A stretch of 64,000 nt of DNA from Ferrimonas sp048263965. GTDB taxonomy: Bacteria > Pseudomonadota > Gammaproteobacteria > Enterobacterales > Shewanellaceae. Positions 54,465-62,238 of this stretch are shown one piece after another. Position numbers and translations under genes: made by a program. The stretch lies in the NCBI RefSeq assembly GCF_048263965.1, contig NZ_JBLXDO010000012.1, positions 58,211 to 122,210 of the forward strand, written 5' to 3'. Position 1 is the first letter of the stretch, and each line of letters starts with the position of its first letter. The notes below the pieces were generated by a model. The model was not told the origin of the DNA and ran no database searches. It worked only from the letters and a program-made list of their open reading frames with translations.

Positions 54465-57400
54465 ATGACTTTAAAATCAGTTATTGCTCTGGGCCTCTCT
54501 TTGTTACTTTTGTCGCTCCCTATGAGAGCCGACTCACTGCAGCCCGTTACCAAATTCCAGCACCTCTCTACTGCGCAGGGTTTAAGCCAGTCTGTAGTTA
54601 CTTCCATTGCCCAAGACAGACTCGGCATGCTTTGGGTAGGAACCCTCGAAGGCCTCAATCGATTCGATGGACACCAATTCAGAACATTTCGCCACCAGCA
54701 AGAGGATGGTAACAGCCTAAGCTCCAACACAATTTTGGATCTGATTTATCTAAATGATAGCGATACCTTGGTCATCGCCACGCAAACGACTCTTGATACC
54801 TATAACATCCTAGAAGATCGATTTAGAACACTAGACACTCCCAAAGGGATGAAAGTTAGCCACCTTCATAAGGAAGGAGATACGGTTTGGGTAGCTTCTA
54901 ACATCGGAATATTCAGCTTAAACACGAAAACAATGAAGCTGGAAAAGATGATCGACAGTATTAATGCTGTTAAATTTATCCCATTTAAAAGTGGTGGTAT
55001 TGCCCTGCTATATGATGGAAGCTTAGTCGTTCAAGGAGTGGACATAGAGCTTCCAGAAGGAACTTCATTCACCGATATTGAAAAATCTAATTCACATCTT
55101 CTACTTCTGAGTGAAGAAAACATTTTCATTATTGATGACAATGAAAAACCAAATAAAATTCATCTTGGAAAGGGTTTCCAAAAGATCAAGCATAACCCTC
55201 AAGATAATAGTGTTTACGCCGTATCAAGAAATGAGATATTTTCTTTCGACCTTAACACTAAGAACAACCAGGAAAGACATTACCAAAATCAGAGTGAGGC
55301 AATGGCTATTACTGTCGTCCAGTTTGATAATGACAGCAATTTACTCATAGGGACTAATGGTAATGGTGTTTTTCGAAAAAGCAGCAAAGATAAAATGGTG
55401 GAAAAGCTGTCTAACTCCGAACTTAGTGATATCTGGGGCGCACACCAGTTCGGCGAAAATCTACTTCTGGTTGAAAACGACCCTATAATCAACCTGTATG
55501 ATCAATCATTCAAATTAGTTCAAAGTATTGACACTGGCATATCCGGACCTAAGGGGATCAACGAGTTTTCTGGTCGACTCCTTATCAGTGGCAGGAATAA
55601 GATGCTGATTGTTAAGGAAGACCTCTCGATGGAAGTCTTGCATCATCCCGCGACTTTCAGCGCTATTATCCCTGACCCTTATTCTGGTCAGTTGTACTTA
55701 GGCACAGTAGAACATGGTCTAATGATGCTGATCGATATAGAGGGGAACCCAAGAGTTGAAAAAGCGCCAGTAGATCGCCAAATCAATATGCCAATCCTAA
55801 ATGGACTGGCCACGAAAAAAGCTCTTTTTATTGGCACTCAAACTGGCGCGGTACAATTAACCAAGCTTAATGACGCCTTAATTAGAAATGGCGAATTCCT
55901 TAAAGGAAAAATTGTATCAGGTATCAAGCACTCTGAAGGAAGAGTACTTGCACAATCTTTGGATAGTGGAATTTTCAATATTTCCAGCAATGGTCAAGCC
56001 AAGCTGTTTAGCGACCTTAACAATCACATAGCTTACTCTTTTGAGGTAACGAAAGATCGCATTATTAGTGCTACTTCCGGTGGCTTAGTTGTAATCGATA
56101 AAAATCGTGGTGAGATCCTAAAAATATTCGGCACAAAACAGGGTTCACTGAATGACTTTAACGGCATGGCTTCGGGAAAGTTCTACGAGACCTTGATTTT
56201 TGGTGGTAGCGAAGGCATTAACCTGGTATCTGACATCAACAAGTATAGAGAACAAAGAATAGCTCCAGTACTAACTTCATTTAGGGTATTCAACAAGGAT
56301 GTCAATGTTGGGACCAGCCTGTCTCAATCAATTCCTTTCGCAAACTCCGTTCACTTAAAGTACAGCGATTATCCCTTCTCTTTTGCTTTCTCATCTCCTC
56401 GAGAAGCCATGGATCACGATCTTCAGTACTTTTATCGTCTTCAGGGGTTGGACGATCACTGGCTTGAGGCCAATGGCAACGCCCGGGTAGCCACTTACAC
56501 CAATGTGCCTTATGGAAAGTACACCTTCGAAGTAAAGAGCTCAGATGAGCTCGGCCATGAAAGTCCTGTGCGCAGCCTGGAGGTGATTATTCTGCCCCCC
56601 TGGTGGCTGTCTAACGTCGCCAAGGGCCTGTACGCCTTACTTATTCTGGCCATGATCTATCTGGCATTGCGCTCTATACAGCAGCGGCGCATGGTGCAGC
56701 TGCGAATTGCCCAGAGTGAAGAGCGCCTCAAACTCTCCTTGTGGGGCAGCGGCGACGAGATGTGGGACTGGGACATCCGCTCCGGCAGAATCTACCGTTC
56801 CAATATCTGGGGCACACTGGACTTCCCTCAGGACGGCCAACGCAGCACTCCAACAGACAATGGCAACATCCACCCCAACGACAGGGAGAGGGTAAAGAGC
56901 GCCCTGGATGCACACTTTAACGGCAAGCTGGATCACTTCGAAGCGACCTACAGAGTCAGAGACAAGCAGCACAATTGGGTGTGGATCCTTGACCGGGCCA
57001 AAATCGTAGAGCGAGACGGAGAGGACAAACCGACCCGTATGACGGGGACCATCAAGGACATCAGCAAGCTCAAGGAAGCCGAGGAGCGACTCACCATCTT
57101 TGCCCGGGCACTGACCAACATCTCCGAGGGGATGTTCATCCTCGATGCCAATTTCCGCTATCTGGAACTGAACGACAGCGCCTGCCAGATTCTTGGCCAC
57201 GAACGCCGAGAGCTTACTGGCAGTCCTCTAGCACTGGGAGAACTGGATGCCAGCTACTTCCAGGAGATCTCCAATATCGTCAAGATTCAGGGGAACTGGG
57301 CTTCCGAACTGGAGCACCTTCGCCCAGATGGTCGCCATATCCACCTGGATGTGGTCATCGACCTTATCAAGGCCGAAGACAACCAGCCAAGCTACTTCGT

Positions 57401-58745
57401 AGGAATCCTGACAGACATTACCCACAGGAAGCAAAACGAAACTGAGCTAAGGCGTTTGACCAACAACGACGTACTGACCGGCCTGCCCAACCGCACCTAT
57501 CTGCAGATCAGCCTCGATGCCAGGATAAAAAGGGAAAACGCCCACTGTCTCTTTGTGTTCGACTTGGATAACTTTAAGCGCATCAATGAAACTCTTGGGC
57601 ACGATGTTGGCGACAGCCTTCTATGCCACGTCGCCAATCGCCTCAACTCTCAGCTTGCGAACGAGTGCGAACTCTATCGATTGGGCGGGGATGAATTCGC
57701 CGTCATCGCAGACAACGACTCCTCCATCAAGAACGCCACTAAGATCGCCACCCGAATTCTGGAAACCTTTGAGCAACCCTTCCTGATTGAGGAGGAGGAG
57801 ATCGTGGTCAAAGCCAGTATCGGTATTGTCAGCTACCCGGAGGATGACTCAGATCCACACGCACTGCTGAGAAAAGCCGATCTGGCCATGTACCATGCGA
57901 AGAGCCAGGGTGGGCAGTGCTTCCAGTTCTTCAACGACTTTATGAATCAGGATGCTGTCCGCCGCTTTGAGGTTGAGGCGATGATTCGCCAGGCTTTAAG
58001 GGAGAACTGGTTTGAGTTGCACTACCAGCCCAAGATGGCCATGGCCGATGAGTCCATCTTCGGTATGGAAGCGCTGGTTCGACTCAACCACCCCACCCAG
58101 GGACTGCTCTATCCCGACAAATTTATCTCCCTGGCGGAGGAAACTGGCCTGATCGCCGACATCGATACCTGGGTACTGAGAAAGGCGTGTGAGACCGCTC
58201 AGCAGTGGCGCAAGCAGGGGCTGCTGAAGGGACGCATTGCGGTCAATATTTCCAGTCAACAATTTGCCTCCAAAGAGCTGTGTCAGCGCCTGGCGACCAT
58301 TCTGGAAGAGACCGGTCTGCCTCCAGAGTGCCTGGAACTGGAGATCACCGAAGGAACCGTCATTGAGAGGCCCGACGAGGCCATCTCAATTATGCGCGAG
58401 TTGAATCAGATGCATATTCATCTGGCCCTGGACGATTTCGGTACCGGGTATTCTTCATTGTCCTATCTGAAGAAGTTCCCTATCCATACGCTCAAGATAG
58501 ACAAGTCCTTCATTGATGACATCGCCATCTCTGATAAGGATATGAAGATGGTGGACTCCATTGTCACCATCGCTCACAACATGAATCTGCAGGTAGTCGC
58601 CGAAGGGATAGAAAATCTATCGCAACTTACTGTTTTGAAAGCTCTTAAGTGCGAATTGATCCAAGGCTACCATTTCAGCAAGCCTCTGAGAAAAGTCGAT
58701 ATAGAACATAGACTTAAAAATGAGAAGGAAAAGTTAATGGTGTGA
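54465..58745 (+). CDS. Propeller-sensor GGDEF/EAL protein (cyclic-di-GMP turnover)
   Basis: A 1426-residue membrane protein. A signal peptide (1-23) is followed by two-component-regulator propeller repeats (about 30-590, e.g. QDRLGMLWVGTLEGLNRFDG), a Y_Y_Y domain (about 620-705), one membrane helix (about 715-735), two PAS/PAC modules (about 745-870 and 880-990), a GGDEF domain (motif LGGDEF intact at about 1074) and an EAL domain (EAL at about 1201; DDFGTGYSSL, VVAEGIEN). Both enzyme motifs look active, so it could make and break c-di-GMP; no RxxD inhibitory site precedes GGDEF. The periplasmic propeller should sense an external ligand. The first ~1900 bases are much more AT-rich than the rest. 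Confidence 0.93.
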   Translation: MTLKSVIALGLSLLLLSLPMRADSLQPVTKFQHLSTAQGLSQSVVTSIAQDRLGMLWVGTLEGLNRFDGHQFRTFRHQQEDGNSLSSNTILDLIYLNDSDTLVIATQTTLDTYNILEDRFRTLDTPKGMKVSHLHKEGDTVWVASNIGIFSLNTKTMKLEKMIDSINAVKFIPFKSGGIALLYDGSLVVQGVDIELPEGTSFTDIEKSNSHLLLLSEENIFIIDDNEKPNKIHLGKGFQKIKHNPQDNSVYAVSRNEIFSFDLNTKNNQERHYQNQSEAMAITVVQFDNDSNLLIGTNGNGVFRKSSKDKMVEKLSNSELSDIWGAHQFGENLLLVENDPIINLYDQSFKLVQSIDTGISGPKGINEFSGRLLISGRNKMLIVKEDLSMEVLHHPATFSAIIPDPYSGQLYLGTVEHGLMMLIDIEGNPRVEKAPVDRQINMPILNGLATKKALFIGTQTGAVQLTKLNDALIRNGEFLKGKIVSGIKHSEGRVLAQSLDSGIFNISSNGQAKLFSDLNNHIAYSFEVTKDRIISATSGGLVVIDKNRGEILKIFGTKQGSLNDFNGMASGKFYETLIFGGSEGINLVSDINKYREQRIAPVLTSFRVFNKDVNVGTSLSQSIPFANSVHLKYSDYPFSFAFSSPREAMDHDLQYFYRLQGLDDHWLEANGNARVATYTNVPYGKYTFEVKSSDELGHESPVRSLEVIILPPWWLSNVAKGLYALLILAMIYLALRSIQQRRMVQLRIAQSEERLKLSLWGSGDEMWDWDIRSGRIYRSNIWGTLDFPQDGQRSTPTDNGNIHPNDRERVKSALDAHFNGKLDHFEATYRVRDKQHNWVWILDRAKIVERDGEDKPTRMTGTIKDISKLKEAEERLTIFARALTNISEGMFILDANFRYLELNDSACQILGHERRELTGSPLALGELDASYFQEISNIVKIQGNWASELEHLRPDGRHIHLDVVIDLIKAEDNQPSYFVGILTDITHRKQNETELRRLTNNDVLTGLPNRTYLQISLDARIKRENAHCLFVFDLDNFKRINETLGHDVGDSLLCHVANRLNSQLANECELYRLGGDEFAVIADNDSSIKNATKIATRILETFEQPFLIEEEEIVVKASIGIVSYPEDDSDPHALLRKADLAMYHAKSQGGQCFQFFNDFMNQDAVRRFEVEAMIRQALRENWFELHYQPKMAMADESIFGMEALVRLNHPTQGLLYPDKFISLAEETGLIADIDTWVLRKACETAQQWRKQGLLKGRIAVNISSQQFASKELCQRLATILEETGLPPECLELEITEGTVIERPDEAISIMRELNQMHIHLALDDFGTGYSSLSYLKKFPIHTLKIDKSFIDDIAISDKDMKMVDSIVTIAHNMNLQVVAEGIENLSQLTVLKALKCELIQGYHFSKPLRKVDIEHRLKNEKEKLMV

Positions 58746-58772
58746 TCTAGAAAAGTTACCACCAGTTCAACT

Positions 58773-58790
58773 TTGGCACGCCCATTGCTG
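58773..58790 (+). promoter_or_regulatory. Sigma-54 promoter of the repeat-protein gene
   Basis: TTGGCACGCCCATTGCTG matches the -24/-12 consensus TGGCACG-N4-TTGCW at every fixed base, with the required 10 bases between GG and GC. The predicted transcript starts near 58800, 34 bases before the ATG. Sigma-54 promoters need an enhancer-binding activator; none is encoded here. Confidence 0.88.
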
Positions 58791-58793
58791 AGT

Positions 58794-58824
58794 CCTTGCC
58801 GACTAATTTTTATTTTCGGCAAGG
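58794..58824. repeat. Inverted repeat around the transcript start of the repeat-protein gene
   Basis: CCTTGCCGA and TCGGCAAGG (9 bp each) separated by 13 T/A-rich bases. The right arm contains the AAGG of the Shine-Dalgarno sequence. Since the sigma-54 start should fall at the end of the left arm, the repeat is more likely a DNA operator than a full RNA hairpin, unless a second upstream promoter exists. Confidence 0.55.
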
Positions 58825-58833
58825 ACAAACGCC

Positions 58834-59615
58834 ATGAAAACAGCAATGAAAACTCTGGTTATCGCCATCGCATCCGCCACCGCTTTCTCTACTTCTGCCT
58901 TCGTAAGCCATGCCGAAAATGGTAACCAAGCCACGAGCAAAGTTACCGGCTCTATTCCTTGGGTTAAGCCTGTCGAACAAAACAATGCTGGCGGGATTCC
59001 TTGGATCAAGCTCTCCGAGCAAGAAATCGCTGGCGGCATTCCATGGATCAAGCTGTCCGAACAGCAAGTGGCCGGTGGCATCCCATGGATCAAGCTGTCC
59101 GAACAGCAGGTGGCCGGTGGCATCCCATGGATCAAGCTGTCCGAACAGCAGGTGGCCGGTGGCATCCCATGGATCAAGCTGTCCGAGTGGCCGGTGGCAT
59201 CCCATGGATCAAGCTGTCCGAACAGCAGGTGGCCGGTGGCATCCCATGGATCAAGCTGTCCGAGCAGCAGGTGGCCGGCGGCATCCCATGGATCAAGCTG
59301 TCCGAGCAACAGGTGGCCGGTGGCATCCCATGGATCAAGCTGTCCGAGCAACAGGTGGCCGGTGGCATCCCATGGATCAAGCTGTCCGAGCAGCAAGTGG
59401 CCGGTGGCATCCCATGGATCAAGCTGTCCGAGCAGCAAGTGGCCGGTGGCATCCCATGGATCAAGCTGTCCGAGCAGCAAATGGCCGGTGGCATCCCATG
59501 GATCAAGCTGTCCGAGCAACAGGTGGCCGGTGGCATCCCATGGATCAAGCTCTCCGAACAGCAAGTGGCGGGCGGCATCCCTTGGATCAAGCTGTCCGAA
59601 CAACAAACCGCCTAA
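58834..59615 (+). CDS. Sec-exported 14-residue tandem-repeat protein, interrupted by a 7-base frameshift
   Basis: Not recognised. AAGGA lies nine bases before the ATG. Residues 1-27 are a Sec signal peptide (TLVIAIASATAFSTSAFVSH, then A), then a short linker and sixteen copies of a 14-residue unit, consensus GGIPWIKLSEQQVA. Unit 5 lacks seven bases (ACAGCAG, near 59186), so as written the frame leaves the repeat at that point and reads WPVASHG-type sequence to a stop at 59658. Restoring seven bases gives one 262-residue protein ending LSEQQTA at 59615. Synonymous differences among units while the peptide stays constant imply selection on this frame. The break may be a true mutation, a phase-variable state or an assembly error. 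Sigma-54 control and a 38-codon ORF downstream suggest a regulated extracellular or periplasmic product. Confidence 0.72.
58954..59612 (+). repeat. 42-bp tandem repeat array, 16 units
   Basis: Units begin at 58954, 58996, 59038, 59080, 59122, 59164 and continue from 59199 every 42 bases to 59577. The first unit and the last are divergent; the central ones are nearly identical and differ mostly at CAA/CAG and GGT/GGC codons. The unit starting at 59164 is 35 bases long. The array has no stop codon in any frame on either strand, which creates spurious long ORFs. Confidence 0.95.
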
Positions 59616-59654
59616 GTTAACCACCCAGGATATTCACCCTGACAGAGGAGCAGT

Positions 59655-59771
59655 ATGATGATCAAAATGGTAATCACACTTCTGAGGGACTCACTGGTTC
59701 GCAAGCCTCGTAAGCGAATCAAAGCTGAATTGGATATCAGAGAAGTACCGGCAGGAAGCTGGTGGTCCTAA
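59655..59771 (+). CDS. Small basic peptide, 38 residues, downstream of the repeat protein
   Basis: Not recognised. The ATG at 59655 has GAGGAG seven bases upstream, an excellent ribosome-binding site, 39 bases after the repeat-protein stop. The peptide starts MMIKMVITLLRDSLVRKPRK, has a hydrophobic-then-basic N-terminus and ends PAGSWWS. There is no signal-peptidase site. A strong terminator follows after 20 bases, so it appears to be the second gene of the sigma-54 transcript. Confidence 0.6.
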   Translation: MMIKMVITLLRDSLVRKPRKRIKAELDIREVPAGSWWS

Positions 59772-59791
59772 AGACCGACATGCAGAACACG

Positions 59792-59818
59792 AGTAAAGGA
59801 GCCATCGGCTCCTTTACT
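59792..59818. terminator. Terminator after the repeat-protein operon
   Basis: GTAAAGGAGCC and GGCTCCTTTAC form an 11-bp stem with a 3-base loop, T-rich after it on the plus strand. It also overlaps the last codon of the minus-strand small membrane gene. Confidence 0.85.
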
Positions 59819-60023
59819 TTATGTTCCACAGCACATCACCCTGCTTAAGCGAACGGCGAAATGCCAGGTTGGCGTGAACCCTGAACAGGGGCCACAACAT
59901 GGGGCCGACAAAGAAGCCAGCAACTCCCCACCTTTTGGGGGACAGGCCACTTTTTAAAGCCTCCGCATAGAAGAAGGCTGAGCTGGCACACATCAGCAGT
60001 AACCACAACATACTACGCACCAT
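59814..60023 (-). CDS. Small membrane protein, 69 residues
   Basis: Not recognised. Two hydrophobic segments, MLWLLLMCASSAFFYAEAL and WGVAGFFVGPMLWPLF, separated by a basic loop (KSGLSPKRW), then a basic tail (HANLAFRRSLKQGD), the pattern of a two-helix inner-membrane protein. It lies downstream of fadJ on the same strand, past the fadJ terminator. The TTTTA/TAATGG-rich upstream gap could carry a promoter, but no strong one is seen. Confidence 0.62.
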   Translation of the reverse strand: MVRSMLWLLLMCASSAFFYAEALKSGLSPKRWGVAGFFVGPMLWPLFRVHANLAFRRSLKQGDVLWNIK

Positions 60024-60071
60024 GAGATTGCAAGGCTGGCCATTATATAGTCAGTCAGATGAGCAGCCAAT

Positions 60072-60098
60072 AAAAAAGGCAGCCAGGGCTGCCCTTTT
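60072..60098 (-). terminator. Terminator after fadJ
   Basis: GGCAGC and GCTGCC stem with a 4-base loop, followed on the minus strand by TTTTTTATTGG. Confidence 0.8.
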
Positions 60099-60114
60099 AA
60101 AGCGACTGCCAATA

Positions 60115-62238
60115 TCAGGCGTAGAAGCGCTCATCAGCGGCGGCCATAGCCAGCAGACGCTCACAGGGCGCAAAGCGGTCACCGAAGCGAGCCTCGTACC
60201 CTTTGAGGAGGTCGACCAAGCGCGCAGGCCCCAGGCTGTCGATGTAACGGAACGGGCCTCCCAGGAAAGGGGGGAAGCCAATGCCAAAGATGGCACCGAT
60301 GTCGCCGTCACGAGCACTGGCGATGATCCCTTCATCCAGGCAACGTACCGCTTCATTCAGCATCTGAACGACGCAACGTTCGGCCAGCTCTGAATCCGAC
60401 AATCTTCCGTCAGGGGTAACGCCAAGAACCTTGTAAACGCTTTCATCGACTGGTTTTTTGCCTTTTTTCTTGGCATCAAACTTATAAAAACCCTTACCGT
60501 TCTTCCGGCCTTTGCGGTCATCCGCCAAAAGTTTGGCGAAAGCTGGGGGGGAAGCGAACCTCGATCCCAGTTCCGCCTCCAAAATCGGCGAAATTTTGGC
60601 GCCCACATCAATACCAACTTCATCCAGAAGTGTAACTGGACCTACAGGAAAACCGAATTTAACCAGTGCTTTATCAAGTTTATCTATAGGTTCACCCTCT
60701 AAAACAAGGTTTGCAGCCTCATTCATATAGGGTGCTAAAATGCGATTTACATAGAACCCAGCGCAATCTTGAACCACAATGGGTGTTTTCCCCTGTTTCT
60801 TTGCAAAAGCCACCGTAGTGGCAATGGTTTCAGGCGAGGTGCCTTTGTGGGCAATCACCTCCACCAGGGGCATCTTCTCTACCGGGGAGAAGTAGTGCAG
60901 ACCGATCACCTTGTCAGGTCGACTGGCAGCCTCGGCGATCTGGCCTATGGGCAGAGAGGAGGTGTTTGACGCAAAGATAGTCTCGTCACCGCAGTGCTGT
61001 TCAACATCCTTAACCATCTGATGTTTAAGATTAAGGTCTTCAAACACCGCTTCGACAACCATGTCCACATCCTTCACGCCGGAGTAATCAACGGTCCCGG
61101 TCATCATGTTCATGGTCTTGTCACGATCTGCGGCAGAGAGATGACGTCGCTTCACCTTTTTGTCCAGCTGTTTCCAGGTGGAAGCCAGGGCTGCGCTGAT
61201 CCCCTGGTGACCGATATCCTTGATGCGTACAGGGACCTTAGCCTTAACGGCAGTCACATTGGCGATGCCTCCGCCCATCAAGCCCCCCCCAAGGACCATG
61301 GCTTTATTAACCTTGGAAGGCTCGACCTCTCCCGCGCCGGTCTCCTTCTTCATCTCTGTGGTGGCAAAGAAGATAGAGCGCAGAGCGGCGGACTCCGGAG
61401 ACATCACCAGATCAGCAAAGTGGCCCGCCTCCATCTTGAGCCCCTCTTCCAGGTTACCGGAGGACGCTTTGACGCACTCGATGATCTTAGCCGGAGCAGG
61501 ATAGTTGCCCTGGGTCTTCTTCATCACCGTCTTCAGGGCCTGGTCGTAGATGACGTTACGCCCCATCGGGGTCATCTCCAGAACTTTCTCAATACCTTTG
61601 AGCCTGGGCTTAGCGGACTTCCGCTTGCCTTTGGACACCCACTTCTTGGCCGCTTCCAACAAGACTGTGTTAGGCACCATCTCGTCAGCCACGCCAAGCT
61701 TCACCGCCTGCTTGGGGCGCAGCTGCTTTCCGGTGAGCATCATATCCAGAGACTTGGCTATGCCCACCAGCTTGGGCAGACGCTGTGTCCCGCCACCGCC
61801 AGGCAGGATGCCCAGTTGTACTTCCGGCAAGCCCAACACCGTTTTCGGACTGTTGCTGATGACCCGATAATCACAGGCCAGTGCCAACTCCAGGCCTCCG
61901 CCGAGGCAGGGCCCATTGATGGCCGCCACCACAGGCACGCTCAAGGCCGCCAACTCATTAAGGAGCTTATGGCCATCCCGCGACAGCTTGTAGACATCTT
62001 CCCTTGTCTCACAGGCAGCCAACATATTGATGTCGGCACCGGCAATGAAGGAATCGGGCTTGCCAGAGGTGAAGACCACGCCGGACAAATCACTTTGACT
62101 GCCCAGGAAATCCAGAATCTGACGAACCTCCTCACCAAACTCGCTGCGCAGCGTGTTCATGGTTTCACCAGGAACATCCATGGTGATCACGGCAATCTTG
62201 TCGTCGCCCACCACTACCTGAAAGCTGTTAGTCTTCAT
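60115..62238 (-). CDS. fadJ: Fatty acid oxidation complex subunit alpha FadJ
   Basis: A 707-residue multifunctional enzyme: enoyl-CoA hydratase/isomerase in the N-terminal third (AAINGPCLGGGLELALACDY) and 3-hydroxyacyl-CoA dehydrogenase in the rest (VLGGGLMGGGIANVTAVKA, NAD loop; VIGLHYFSPVEKMPLVEVI). It works with FadI in beta-oxidation, mainly under anaerobic conditions in E. coli. The ATG at 62238 overlaps the fadI stop (TAATG), so I reject the longer upstream start at 62286. Confidence 0.96.
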   Translation of the reverse strand: MKTNSFQVVVGDDKIAVITMDVPGETMNTLRSEFGEEVRQILDFLGSQSDLSGVVFTSGKPDSFIAGADINMLAACETREDVYKLSRDGHKLLNELAALSVPVVAAINGPCLGGGLELALACDYRVISNSPKTVLGLPEVQLGILPGGGGTQRLPKLVGIAKSLDMMLTGKQLRPKQAVKLGVADEMVPNTVLLEAAKKWVSKGKRKSAKPRLKGIEKVLEMTPMGRNVIYDQALKTVMKKTQGNYPAPAKIIECVKASSGNLEEGLKMEAGHFADLVMSPESAALRSIFFATTEMKKETGAGEVEPSKVNKAMVLGGGLMGGGIANVTAVKAKVPVRIKDIGHQGISAALASTWKQLDKKVKRRHLSAADRDKTMNMMTGTVDYSGVKDVDMVVEAVFEDLNLKHQMVKDVEQHCGDETIFASNTSSLPIGQIAEAASRPDKVIGLHYFSPVEKMPLVEVIAHKGTSPETIATTVAFAKKQGKTPIVVQDCAGFYVNRILAPYMNEAANLVLEGEPIDKLDKALVKFGFPVGPVTLLDEVGIDVGAKISPILEAELGSRFASPPAFAKLLADDRKGRKNGKGFYKFDAKKKGKKPVDESVYKVLGVTPDGRLSDSELAERCVVQMLNEAVRCLDEGIIASARDGDIGAIFGIGFPPFLGGPFRYIDSLGPARLVDLLKGYEARFGDRFAPCERLLAMAAADERFYA

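Noticed and set aside
58954..59612. CRISPR-like repeat array
   Set aside because: Units are contiguous 42-bp coding repeats without unique spacers, and no cas genes are present.
58803..59624. Long open frames on both strands through the 42-bp repeat (for example a 273-codon minus-strand frame)
   Set aside because: The repeat unit has no stop in any frame, so all six frames stay open. Only the plus frame with signal peptide, ribosome-binding site and promoter is supported.
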